NCBI GenBank assembly: GCA_900299005.1
Contig: OMID01000042.1
Coordinates: 1 to 64,000, forward strand
DNA length: 64,000 nt
Origin: Oxalobacteraceae bacterium
GTDB lineage: Bacteria > Pseudomonadota > Gammaproteobacteria > Burkholderiales > Burkholderiaceae_D
Direction: 5' to 3'
This document shows, piece by piece, positions 34,885 to 42,734 of this stretch. The notes below the pieces were generated by a model. That model saw only the letters and a list, made by a program, of their open reading frames with translations. It was not told the DNA's origin and did not search any database. Each line of letters starts with the position of its first letter. The first letter of the stretch is position 1. Both the position numbers and the translations under genes were made by a program.

Positions 34885-35658
34885 TCAGGAAGCGTTTATG
34901 TTGGGATGCCAACGGCCAAGCAGCAGGCGCGACAGCGCGTTGAGCACTGCATAGATCATGATGCCAGTTAATACCAAAAGGCCCAATGCCGCAAACATTT
35001 TAGGGGTGTCAGTGCGAAAACTGGCCTCTAGAATAGCGGATGCCAGCCCTGTCTCATGGCCGGCCACACCTGCCACCATTTCGGCGGTCACTGCACCTAT
35101 CAGGCTCAGTCCTCCGGATATCCTCAAACCGGCCAGAAAATAAGGCATTGCCGAGGGTATCAGCAGCAGACGTAGTCGTTGAAATGGGGTCGCCTGATAG
35201 ATTCGCATCAGGTCAGCGAGTTGCGGATCGGCAGAACGCAAACCGGCGACCGTATTGGACATGATGGGAAAAAAGGCCACTATCCACGCGCAGAGAAGCA
35301 GAGCCGCCGTCGTGCTGCTCACATAGATGAGAATCAGCGGAGCGATCGCAACCACCGGAGTCACTTGCAGCATGACTGCCATGGGCAGTAACACCTGTTC
35401 AAGCTGTCGTGAAAGCGAAAAAAATGACGCCACTACCACGCCAGTCACGCAAGCTAACAGCAGCGAGAAAAGGGTGATCTTCAAGGTAAAGATCCAGCTG
35501 ACCATGAGCGCGCCAAGATTTGCCCACCAGGTGGAAATAATCAGGCTAGGGGGCGGCAATGTGTAGGCCGGGATATTCGCCCAGCGGACTCCGACCTCCC
35601 ACAATAACAGCAGTGCGATGAAAGCAATTGCAGAGACCATGCGATCGATTATTTTCAT
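34885..35658 (-). CDS. ABC transporter permease, taurine/nitrate/thiamine-precursor type
   Basis: 257 residues from ATG 35658, which overlaps the end of the ATPase gene (ATGA). Six helices are visible, starting MVSAIAFIALLLLWEVGV. The coupling motif is RIYQATPFQRLRLLLIPSAMPYFLAGLRIS, as in SsuC/ThiX/RibX permeases. It forms a homodimeric channel served by the flanking genes. Confidence 0.85.
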   Translation of the reverse strand: MKIIDRMVSAIAFIALLLLWEVGVRWANIPAYTLPPPSLIISTWWANLGALMVSWIFTLKITLFSLLLACVTGVVVASFFSLSRQLEQVLLPMAVMLQVTPVVAIAPLILIYVSSTTAALLLCAWIVAFFPIMSNTVAGLRSADPQLADLMRIYQATPFQRLRLLLIPSAMPYFLAGLRISGGLSLIGAVTAEMVAGVAGHETGLASAILEASFRTDTPKMFAALGLLVLTGIMIYAVLNALSRLLLGRWHPNINAS

Positions 35659-36419
35659 CGTGAGGCTGTCTGTCTTGCGTGCGCCGATTCCAGCGCATCG
35701 TGAAGATCCGAACAATATTTTGAGTACATCAGTGATGAACGGAATCCTTGTGTTCTGGGATAATCCTCAGAAATGGTGAAAGAGGCCACTACCCGTCCGG
35801 GTCGAGCACTCATGACGATAATGCGCTGACTGAGAAAAACAGCCTCATACACGTTGTGCGTCACGAACAGTGTCGTCATGCGGCGCTGGTACCACCAATC
35901 GAGAAGTTCGGCGTTGAGACGCTGCCGCGTGATTTCATCCAGCGCAGCGAAGGGTTCATCCATCAGTAACACCTTCGGCTCCGTGATGAGGGCGCGCGCT
36001 ATCGAAGCTCGCATTTTCATGCCGCCCGACAGCTGCGACGGCAAGGATGCTGCGCTATCAGACAAACCGACTGCCGCCAACACCTGGCGTACCGCTTCGC
36101 TGGCTTGCTTGCGCGATATGCCTTGAAGCCTCAGTGGTAACCAGACATTGTCGAACACACTTGCCCAGGGCATGAGCGTGGCGTCCTGAAACACCACCGC
36201 AGTATCGGTGCCGTTGGCGGTCAACGCTAGCGCGGGCGAATTTACGGTTCCCCCGGTAGGTCGATCCAGCCCGGCCAAAAGCCGCAATACGGTGCTTTTG
36301 CCGCAGCCTGATGGGCCCACGATCGAGACAAACTCTCCGGCGTCGACCTTGAGGCTGACGCTATCCAGTGCCAACATCCCCGGCGCAAACTGCTTGGACA
36401 CGTCATCTAGCGAGATCAC
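35655..36419 (-). CDS. ABC transporter ATP-binding protein, SsuB/ThiZ type
   Basis: 254 residues. Walker [10 protein letters not shown] near residue 37, Q-loop VVFQDATLMPW, signature LSGGMKMRASIARAL, Walker B VLLMDEPFAALDEITR and the switch TLFVTHNVYEA are all present. This is the first gene of the transporter operon; its likely promoter lies in 36420-36600. No TPP riboswitch or other vitamin riboswitch was recognised in that leader. Confidence 0.88.
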   Translation of the reverse strand: MISLDDVSKQFAPGMLALDSVSLKVDAGEFVSIVGPSGCGKSTVLRLLAGLDRPTGGTVNSPALALTANGTDTAVVFQDATLMPWASVFDNVWLPLRLQGISRKQASEAVRQVLAAVGLSDSAASLPSQLSGGMKMRASIARALITEPKVLLMDEPFAALDEITRQRLNAELLDWWYQRRMTTLFVTHNVYEAVFLSQRIIVMSARPGRVVASFTISEDYPRTQGFRSSLMYSKYCSDLHDALESAHARQTASR

Positions 36420-36630
36420 AGAGAGCCCTGAAATGTTTTAAAAATAGAAATGATCCGATCGCCGGGTGAAACACCGACATGACGTTGCCGTCTTTTTGCA
36501 CGGGCAAATCACTCTGGCCAAGGCGCAGGCTACTACGTTTTAACCAGCTCGAACAACATGTCGCTGGTGGTGTTGGGGACGTCTTGCCTTAGGTCGGTAG
36601 GGTGTGCGATGCCTCCGCCTGGCCAGCGAC

Positions 36631-36658
36631 CGCATCGTTTCGCGATGCGCATTTTTTT
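36631..36658 (+). terminator. Orphan Rho-independent terminator on the plus strand
   Basis: Arms CGCATCG and CGATGCG around a TTTCG loop, followed by CATTTTTTT. It lies in the 334-bp gap 36420-36753 between two leftward genes and no plus-strand protein gene precedes it, so it may end a small RNA. The gap otherwise shows only one more hairpin (TTGCC...GGGCAA near 36484-36507). Confidence 0.55.
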
Positions 36659-36753
36659 CAGAGCTGATAAGGAAGCGGGCGGCATCACCTCAGGTGTGCG
36701 CATGAATGAGAGCGGTCGTAACCGATCTTGACGCTACCCTCCCAGAGCTTCCT

Positions 36754-37269
36754 TCAGGTGGGATTGAGCAAGGCCCAGCGCTCATGGTCGCGCCACTCGC
36801 CATTTTTTTTGAGGAATTTCGGGCTAAAACCTTCTTTTTGAAATCCGCAGCTTTTCGCCAGGCGGCGTGATGCCCGATTTTCGGGCTGTATGTTGGCCTC
36901 CAACCGATGCAGTTTCAGCTTGCCGAACGCGATGCCAATCACTTCTTTGAGTGCTTCGGTCATCAGGCCCTTCCGACCATGTCCTGCAAAACCATAGTAG
37001 ATCACATACGCATTGCAGAAATTTCCCATGAAAATATCATGTAATTCGATGACGCCTGCAAGCTCATCCGAGTCGCAACGACGGACGAGGAATGCCAGGT
37101 TGTCTGAGGTGTTCATTTCGGCGACGTATCGCCGAAACGCTTTAGGGGTACGCGGCGCAGTGATCCAATCCCGATGCAGTTCGCGACTTGCCCGTGATGC
37201 GGCGAGAAAATCATCTTCGTCGCGCAGATGCACTTGGCTCAGATAGAGCTGCGGTGTAATTTTTCTCAT
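36754..37269 (-). CDS. GNAT acetyltransferase, RimJ/RimL-like
   Basis: 171 residues from ATG 37269, selected for the GAGAGGA ribosome-binding site 6 bp upstream. The acetyl-CoA loop is in GFAGHGRKGLMTEALKEVI, followed by LKLHRLEANIQPENRASRRLAKSCGF, the usual C-terminal signature of ribosomal-protein or antibiotic N-acetyltransferases of the RimJ/RimL group. The substrate amine is unknown. It stands apart from the ABC transporter and pstS, with terminators on both sides. Confidence 0.82.
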   Translation of the reverse strand: MRKITPQLYLSQVHLRDEDDFLAASRASRELHRDWITAPRTPKAFRRYVAEMNTSDNLAFLVRRCDSDELAGVIELHDIFMGNFCNAYVIYYGFAGHGRKGLMTEALKEVIGIAFGKLKLHRLEANIQPENRASRRLAKSCGFQKEGFSPKFLKKNGEWRDHERWALLNPT

Positions 37270-37317
37270 CGAATTCCTCTCGATCATTCGTCTTGCCAGC
37301 ATGGTAGCTGACGACAT

Positions 37318-37350
37318 AAAAAAAATGCCCGCGTTATCGCGGGCATTTTA
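37318..37350 (-). terminator. Bidirectional terminator between pstS and the GNAT gene
   Basis: Arms ATGCCCGCG and CGCGGGCAT with a TTAT loop, flanked by seven A on the left (T-run for the minus strand) and TTTTA on the right. It lies 20 bp past the pstS stop. Confidence 0.85.
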
Positions 37351-37365
37351 TCGGTTAGGAATCGT

Positions 37366-38415
37366 TTACCAGATTGCCTTGCCGTTCGCATCTTTCAGGT
37401 TGGCTTTCCAGCTCTCCTGAATCAGTTTGACAGTCCCTGCGGGCATCGGCACGTAGTCGAGCTCAGTTGCCATGCCAGCGCCGTTCTTGTAGGCCCAGTC
37501 GAAGAATTTCAACACCGCGCGACCCGTCAAGGCTTCTGGCTGAGCCTTGTGCATCAGGATGAACGAGGCACCTGTCGCAGGCCAGCTGTTTTTACCGGCT
37601 TGGTTCGTAAGCACCACGCCCATGCCGGGCGTACCTGCCCAGTCAGCGCTCGACGCGGCGGACTTGAAGGTCTCATCATCGGGCAGAACAAATTCACCAT
37701 CCCGGTTTTTCAGCTGGGCGAAAGCGATTTTATTTTTCTTGGCGTAGGCATATTCCACGTAGCCGAACGCTCCCTTGACGCGCTGGACGTTGGCAGCGAC
37801 ACCCTCGTTGCCCTTGCCACCGACGCCAGTTGGCCATTTAACGGCGGTGCCGGAACCCACGGTATTCTTGAAATCAGCGTTTGCCTTGGAAAGGTAATCG
37901 GTCCACAGGAAGGTAGTGCCGGAGCCGTCAGCGCGGTGAACCACCGTGATGTTCAGACTTGGCAGAGTCACGCCCGTGTTCAGCGCAGCGATTTCGGGTG
38001 CATTCCATTTGGTGATCTTGCCGAGGTGGATGCCGGCAATAACCTCAGCCGTCAGCTTCAGCTGACCTGGCGCAATGCCGTCCAGATTAAAGACGGGAAC
38101 CACGCCGCCGATGATGGCGGGGAATTGAATCAGGCCTTCCTTCTCCAGCTCGTCCGCCTTGAGTGGCATGTCCGACGCACCGAAATCCACGGTCTTGGCC
38201 TTGATCTGGCGGATACCGCCGCCTGATCCGATGGACTGATAGTTCAGCCCAATGCCGGTCGCGGCTTTGTAAGCCTCGGCCCACTTGGAATAAATCGGGT
38301 ACGGGAAGGTGGCGCCAGCACCCGTCAGGTCGGCGGCCTCAACGGACAGGCACATGGCCAGCCCTGCGGCGAAAGCGGTAATACCTTTCAGAATTTGCTT
38401 GCTACGCATAGTCAC
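37366..38415 (-). CDS. pstS: Phosphate ABC transporter substrate-binding protein PstS
   Basis: 349 residues with a Sec signal (GITAFAAGLAMCLSVEAA) and the mature start LTGAGATFPYPIYSKW, the classical PstS signature. Phosphate-contacting segments are SIGSGGGIRQI, DFGASDMPL and VHRADGSGTTF. It captures phosphate in the periplasm for PstCAB, whose genes lie 23 kb away. An AGGAGT ribosome-binding site lies 4 bp before the ATG, immediately beyond which a 104-bp MITE-like element (38429-38532) separates the coding region from the Pho box at 38579-38596. Confidence 0.95.
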   Translation of the reverse strand: MTMRSKQILKGITAFAAGLAMCLSVEAADLTGAGATFPYPIYSKWAEAYKAATGIGLNYQSIGSGGGIRQIKAKTVDFGASDMPLKADELEKEGLIQFPAIIGGVVPVFNLDGIAPGQLKLTAEVIAGIHLGKITKWNAPEIAALNTGVTLPSLNITVVHRADGSGTTFLWTDYLSKANADFKNTVGSGTAVKWPTGVGGKGNEGVAANVQRVKGAFGYVEYAYAKKNKIAFAQLKNRDGEFVLPDDETFKSAASSADWAGTPGMGVVLTNQAGKNSWPATGASFILMHKAQPEALTGRAVLKFFDWAYKNGAGMATELDYVPMPAGTVKLIQESWKANLKDANGKAIW

Positions 38416-38428
38416 TCCTGTTGTGCTT

Positions 38429-38532
38429 AGAACCTATCTCGTTAGGTCGCTGGCGGCGTTGCCCCTACCTTGCCGCACAGTTGGCATGTCTGCGGTATTG
38501 TGGCATTGCCATCAAGCTAACGAGATAGGTTC
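38429..38532. mobile_element. MITE-like element of repeat family 2 in the pstS leader
   Basis: 104 bp with inverted ends AGAACCTATCTCGTTAG (38429-38445) and CTAACGAGATAGGTTC (38517-38532), a perfect match over 16 bp. The interior is non-coding. Its left end is 14 bp upstream of the pstS ATG and just beyond the ribosome-binding site. A degenerate full-length relative is at 41364-41469 and a shortened one at 31157-31222. No obvious target-site duplication flanks it. Confidence 0.85.
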
Positions 38533-38578
38533 GTGGTGGGTTGTACAAAAATTTATGGTGAGACTGTAGAGGGCGCAT

Positions 38579-38596
38579 GTGTCAGCTGTATGACAG
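38579..38596 (-). promoter_or_regulatory. Pho box for pstS
   Basis: On the minus strand: CTGTCAT-ACAG-CTGACAC, two heptamers 4 bp apart, the first a perfect match to the PhoB consensus. A TACAGT -10 candidate follows 10 bp later, as in PhoB-activated promoters that lack a -35. Confidence 0.8.
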
Positions 38597-38617
38597 GATT
38601 TTCAGTTTGAAAATTTC

Positions 38618-38635
38618 CTGTAATGATGTTGTCAC
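38618..38635 (+). promoter_or_regulatory. Pho box for ppk-sixA
   Basis: CTGTAAT-GATG-TTGTCAC, two heptamers 4 bp apart, each one mismatch or two from CTGTCAT. A TATAAG -10 candidate lies 8 bp after it. It is back-to-back with the pstS Pho box, 22 bp apart, so PhoB may activate both directions from one region. Confidence 0.7.
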
Positions 38636-38657
38636 CGGCGTTTTATAAGCTTGGCAC

Positions 38658-40775
38658 ATGACAGGGAATCGACATAGCAAATCGATAAGCATGGCGCATG
38701 CAGATGCGCCCATGGCGGGCCGAAATGCGCCGTTGGCGCTACTGACGCCGCTGAATCGAGAGTTATCGCTGCTGGCGTTCAATTGGCGTGTGCTCGCACA
38801 GGCGCAGGACGAGAACACCCCCTTGCTGGAGCGTCTGAAGTTCCTGTGCATCGTCAGCAGCAATCTCGACGAGTTCTTCGAAGTTCGAATCGCCAGCCTG
38901 ATGGCCAGGGAGCGCGAGGGAAGTCAGACTGACCGTCCTCTTGTACCGCCGGGGTTTGAGCTGGTGGGTCCGGCCGCACAGGCGCTCGTGCAGGCGCAGT
39001 ACTCGACACTCAATGACGAGATCCTTCCAGCGCTGGCAAAACAAGGTATTCATCTGCGACGCCACGTCGACCGCAATGAGGTGCAGCGAGCCTGGGTGAG
39101 GGGGTATTTTGATCGGGAGGTTCGGCCACTGCTCACGCCTATTGTCCTGGATCCTTCGCACCCATTTCCCCAGATAGTCAACAAGAGCTTGAATTTCATC
39201 GTCGAGCTCGGGGGCAAAGATGCGTACGGAAGGGGTACCTCAATCGCAGTCATTAAGGCACCCCGCGTGCTGCCGCGGATCATACGACTCCCTTCGGCAT
39301 CGTCGGGTGCTGAGGACGAGTACTGCCTGCTGTCATCCGTGATACATGCGCATATTGAAGATCTTTTCCCCGGACGCCAGGTGATCAGTTATTCTCAATT
39401 CCGTGTCACTCGTGATAGCGATCTGTGGGTCGATGAAGAAGAAGTAAAGAACTTGCGGCAGGCTCTGAAGGGCGAATTGCAGACACGTCATTTCGGTTTT
39501 GCTGTCCGGCTGGAGGTTGCCGAGAATTGTCCGCAGAATCTTTCGCAATTCTTGCTAGATCAGTTCACTATCGCGCCGGAATTTCTTTACCGGGTTAATG
39601 GTCCGGTGAACATGGTTCGTCTGAACGAACTGGTTGATCTGGCCTCCGAACCCGAATTCCGATTTGCGCCATTCACCCCCAAGCTTTCAGTGCAGCTAGA
39701 CGACGGCGATCTATTCGCAGAGATCGCGCGGAATGATATCTTGCTTCATCACCCCTACCAGTCATTCCAGCCTGTGATCGATTTCATCCGCAGCGCCGCG
39801 ACAGACCCGGCCGTCGTAGCGATCAAGCAGACTATCTACCGCACTGGCATGAACTCCGAGCTGATGGAGGCGCTGATCGCTGCAGCGCAGAACCGTAAAG
39901 AAGTGACGGTAGTTGTGGAACTGATGGCGCGTTTTGATGAAGAGGCCAACATCAACTGGGCGGATCGGCTCGAAAAGGTCGGCGCGCAAGTCGTTTACGG
40001 GGTGGTGGGTCTGAAGACACACGCCAAGATGGCATTGGTGATACGACGCGAATCCGGCAAGTTGCGATATTACGCGCACATGGGCACTGGTAATTATCAT
40101 CCCTCGACCACCAAGTTTTACACCGACTTCGGTTTGCTCACGGCCAACCCGGTGCTGGGCAGAGAGGTAAACGAAGTTTTCATCAGCCTGACCAGTCTGG
40201 CCAAGCCGCGAAAGCTGCAGCACCTGTGGGTGGCACCCTTCGACCTGCAGCGCGAACTGGTAAGGGCGATTCGCAATGAGACACGCATCGCCCGCGAAGG
40301 GGGTGTCGGGCAGATCATCGCCAAGATGAATGCGCTGCTTGATGATTCCATCATCGAGGCACTGTATGAAGCTTCACAGGCTGGTGTCAAGATCGAGCTG
40401 ATCGTTCGTGGGGCATGCTCATTGCGTCCGGGTGTCCCCGGCTTATCAGACAATATTCGGGTGCGGTCCATCGTTGGACGTTTTCTGGAACACAGTCGCA
40501 TCTTCAACTTCCTCAGCGAAGGCGCAAATGAGGTTTATCTGGCCAGTGCAGACTGGATGAACCGGAATCTTTTCCGACGAATCGAGATCGCTTTTCCGGT
40601 GTTTGATGAAGCCCTGAAAAAGCGCGTGATTCAGGAAGGTTTGCAACCTTATCTCAGGGACAACCAGCATGCATGGGAGCTGAGTGCCAATGGCGAGTAC
40701 CATCGTCGCAAGCCCCGCGTGGGGCAGCAGCCATTTAGTGCGCAGCAGCACCTGATCACTACTCTGGGGGCATGA
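38658..40775 (+). CDS. ppk: Polyphosphate kinase 1
   Basis: 705 residues from ATG 38658; ATG 38691 is equally plausible because a Pho-type promoter just upstream would otherwise give almost no leader. The N-terminal domain has LLAFNWRVL and NLDEFFEVR. The phosphorylated-His region HMGTGNYHPSTTKFYTDFG is near residue 475, and the second catalytic-domain motif is LRPGVPGLSDNIRVRSIVGRFLEHSRI. It reversibly builds polyphosphate from ATP. It is coupled to sixA through ATGA and faces pstS across opposed Pho boxes, so phosphate limitation should induce it. Confidence 0.95.
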   Translation: MTGNRHSKSISMAHADAPMAGRNAPLALLTPLNRELSLLAFNWRVLAQAQDENTPLLERLKFLCIVSSNLDEFFEVRIASLMAREREGSQTDRPLVPPGFELVGPAAQALVQAQYSTLNDEILPALAKQGIHLRRHVDRNEVQRAWVRGYFDREVRPLLTPIVLDPSHPFPQIVNKSLNFIVELGGKDAYGRGTSIAVIKAPRVLPRIIRLPSASSGAEDEYCLLSSVIHAHIEDLFPGRQVISYSQFRVTRDSDLWVDEEEVKNLRQALKGELQTRHFGFAVRLEVAENCPQNLSQFLLDQFTIAPEFLYRVNGPVNMVRLNELVDLASEPEFRFAPFTPKLSVQLDDGDLFAEIARNDILLHHPYQSFQPVIDFIRSAATDPAVVAIKQTIYRTGMNSELMEALIAAAQNRKEVTVVVELMARFDEEANINWADRLEKVGAQVVYGVVGLKTHAKMALVIRRESGKLRYYAHMGTGNYHPSTTKFYTDFGLLTANPVLGREVNEVFISLTSLAKPRKLQHLWVAPFDLQRELVRAIRNETRIAREGGVGQIIAKMNALLDDSIIEALYEASQAGVKIELIVRGACSLRPGVPGLSDNIRVRSIVGRFLEHSRIFNFLSEGANEVYLASADWMNRNLFRRIEIAFPVFDEALKKRVIQEGLQPYLRDNQHAWELSANGEYHRRKPRVGQQPFSAQQHLITTLGA

Positions 40776-41233
40776 TGGAACTGATACTCTGGCGTCACGC
40801 ACAGGCGCACGCCGGCGAGCCCGATGAAGGGCGCGAGCTGACACCACAGGGACGCAAGCAGGCTGCGCGCATGGGCGCCTGGCTGGATCGCGCTTTGCCG
40901 AGCGGCTGCAAGATCTTGTGCAGCCCGACGGCGAGAACAGTGCAGACAGTAGAAGCGCTGGGACGAAAGTACAAGATCGTGCCCGCGATCGGCCCGTCGG
41001 CCTCAGCGCTGGAGGTGCTCAATGCAGTCAGCTGGCCTGATGCAAAGACGCCGGTGATGGTGGTGGGTCATCAGCCCTGGCTGGGGCAGGTGGCGTCTCT
41101 GCTGTTGAGTGGCACAGAGCAGGACTGGACCATCAAAAAATCCAATGCGTGGTGGATTTCGAGCCGCCAGCGCGAGGGAAGCAAGGAATTATTTCTCAAA
41201 GCAGTGCTGGCGCCCGAGTTTTTTAATGACTAG
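40772..41233 (+). CDS. sixA: Phosphohistidine phosphatase SixA family protein
   Basis: 153 residues of the histidine phosphatase superfamily. The catalytic motif is LWRHAQAH at the N-terminus, with CSPTARTVQT and the second His in VVGHQPWLG. SixA removes phosphate from phosphohistidine in phosphorelay proteins such as ArcB or the nitrogen PTS. It is frequently encoded after ppk in betaproteobacteria, and its ATGA overlap with ppk here indicates co-translation; whether the target is phospho-Ppk or another protein is unknown. A family 1 repeat starts directly after its stop. Confidence 0.85.
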   Translation: MMELILWRHAQAHAGEPDEGRELTPQGRKQAARMGAWLDRALPSGCKILCSPTARTVQTVEALGRKYKIVPAIGPSASALEVLNAVSWPDAKTPVMVVGHQPWLGQVASLLLSGTEQDWTIKKSNAWWISSRQREGSKELFLKAVLAPEFFND

Positions 41234-41362
41234 GATGCTTGGGGAGACGCTGAAGAAAACCCCAGGTGTTGGCGAGCCAGCATCGCTGTGCGACGCAGGC
41301 GCCAGCCACATCAAAGGCTTGCAGCGATTTCCCAAAGGAGAAGTCTTGCGACGTTTAATTCG
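41234..41362 (-). repeat. Dispersed intergenic repeat family 1, copy C
   Basis: Read on the minus strand it matches copies A and B: CGCAAGAC, CTTTGGGAAAT (as in A), GCCTTTGATGTGGC, GCGTCGCACAGCGATGCTGG, CTCGCCA, GGGGTTTTCTTCAGCGTCTCC. It starts on the first base after the sixA TAG, the same end that abuts the stop codon at copy B. The hairpin GCGTCGC-ACA-GCGATGC is intact. Confidence 0.82.
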
Positions 41363-41363
41363 T

Positions 41364-41469
41364 CCTGACTCATCTCGTCAGGCCAATCTCGGTGTTGCCA
41401 ATACCTTGTCGTTCATCTGTACTGTCCGCGGTATTGTCGCCTTGCCGTCAAGCTAACTAGCTAGGTTTC
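41364..41469. mobile_element. Degenerate MITE-like element of repeat family 2
   Basis: About 105 bp aligning along its length with the 38429 element: CTCGTCAGG near the left end, then TACCTTG, GCGGTATTGTCGCCTTGCCG and TCAAGCTAACTAGCTAGGTTT at the right. The inverted ends have decayed. It directly adjoins a family 1 repeat. Confidence 0.7.
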
Positions 41470-41515
41470 ACGCTCGACAGCCCCTCGTGTGCACGGCGCC
41501 TGGCCTTGATGAAGC

Positions 41516-41914
41516 TCATGCCGCCAGCGCTGCTGCGGCCAATTCACCGCGCTCTAGCGCCTTGCGCACCACCTTGTCCGGCTTGAACAAATCAATCAGT
41601 GCGTCGATCAGTCCTGACGCTTTGTGGCTGTTATCCATCGAGTAATTACATACATAAACATCGAGGGTTACTGCGACTAGCTCCGGCCAGGTATGGATGG
41701 CCAGATGTGATTCAGCAAGCAATACAGTGCCCGTGACCCCACCCGAGTCTTTGCCACTGGCCGCTGGAAATTCAAAAAAGACGTCGCTGACCGCCGTTAA
41801 TCCACTCAACTCGACAAGCGTCAGGCAAGTGCTGCGCAATGTGGAGGCGTCCGTCATCAGGCCGCGATTCATGCGGCAACCGGCGATGTCAGCAGTGAGA
41901 TGAAGTCCTTGCAT
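41516..41914 (-). CDS. speD: S-adenosylmethionine decarboxylase proenzyme
   Basis: 132 residues from ATG 41914 behind GAGGAA. The self-cleavage site that makes the pyruvoyl group is the Ser of LAESHLAIHTWPE near residue 65, and the conserved Cys lies in VYVCNYS. The short length fits the class 1B bacterial and archaeal enzyme. It supplies decarboxylated SAM for spermidine synthesis; speE is not adjacent. The next gene upstream in the same direction encodes a Lys/Ala-rich protein. Confidence 0.9.
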   Translation of the reverse strand: MQGLHLTADIAGCRMNRGLMTDASTLRSTCLTLVELSGLTAVSDVFFEFPAASGKDSGGVTGTVLLAESHLAIHTWPELVAVTLDVYVCNYSMDNSHKASGLIDALIDLFKPDKVVRKALERGELAAAALAA

Positions 41915-41990
41915 TTCGAATTCCTCGTTGAATAAGAAAAGGCAACCTACCCGGTATTGCGACACCGGGGAAAGGAGCTCGGGAACGGGT

Positions 41991-42365
41991 TTATTTGTGT
42001 TTCTTTGGACGTCCGGTTTTTACCGGCTGAAGAGTTTGCTGCGCTTCCTTGAGCTCTGATGTCGTCAACTCATAGGCTAATGCGATACCGATACGGATGA
42101 GCTCGCTTTTCTTGATTTCAAAACCTGCCTCAAGGCAGATCTTTTTTGTTTCGGCCAGAAGCGCGTACTCATCCTCAGGGATGGTGAAGCTATCCCGGAT
42201 CAAACGCGCGTGCTTGTGCTTGGCCGGTTGAGATTTACTACTGTCTTTCTGCTTGGATGACGTGGAGTTTCCTGAAGCAGCGGCCTTTCTGGCAGCGGGC
42301 ATCTTACTAGAACGACGTGCGCCTGCAATCTTTTTTGCAGCCGTCTTCTTGGGTGTGTCCGACAT
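41991..42365 (-). CDS. Lys/Ala-rich protein with a possible ribbon-helix-helix-like tail
   Basis: 124 residues from ATG 42365. The first 55 are a histone H1-like run of Lys, Ala and Ser (TPKKTAAKKIAGARRSSK and similar), which would bind nucleic acid without structure. The C-terminal part, RDSFTIPEDEYALLAETKK followed by FEIKKSELIRIGIALA, has a short strand and two helices resembling a ribbon-helix-helix repressor. It ends in basic GRPKKHK. No named family; a nucleoid-associated or regulatory role is inference. It lies 76 bp upstream of speD in the same direction. Confidence 0.65.
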   Translation of the reverse strand: MSDTPKKTAAKKIAGARRSSKMPAARKAAASGNSTSSKQKDSSKSQPAKHKHARLIRDSFTIPEDEYALLAETKKICLEAGFEIKKSELIRIGIALAYELTTSELKEAQQTLQPVKTGRPKKHK

Positions 42366-42734
42366 GGTCATGCTCCACAAGGCTCGGTACTTAAATTTAA
42401 TATAAACAGTTTATACGGTATTTTTATTTTTATCTACAATAGTGACGACGCGCCGGGACTGAGGAGTGTTGTTGTATGGCAACACGCGAGCAGCAATTAC
42501 TTCCCCGGTCAGCGGGGGCGTGCGCTTATGGCGACTCGTGCGCTTCATTTGCAAAAATGAAAAAATAGCAATCGCACTATCGCTCAGAGGCGGGCAAGTC
42601 GGTCGCCCAAGGGCGTCATTCCAGTGCGTCTTCGAGCGAAATTCATGGCCGCAGGGGCCGTGCGTTCAGAGTGCTCGAACGAGCAGAATGGTCATCTGCA
42701 GCAGCGTGTGGCAGACGCTGTGTTGTTCGTTAGT
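42366..42734. other. Gene-free region between two leftward units
   Basis: 369 bp. A/T-rich near 42390-42440, which probably holds the promoter for the Lys/Ala-rich protein gene and speD. A plus-strand frame (42466-42741) is not protein-like. No terminator with a clear T-run was seen for the lipid operon that ends at 42735. Confidence 0.4.

Noticed and set aside
36420-36753. TPP riboswitch upstream of the NMT1-type transporter
   Set aside because: The conserved CTGAGA and ACCTGA/GAT segments of the TPP aptamer are absent on both strands.
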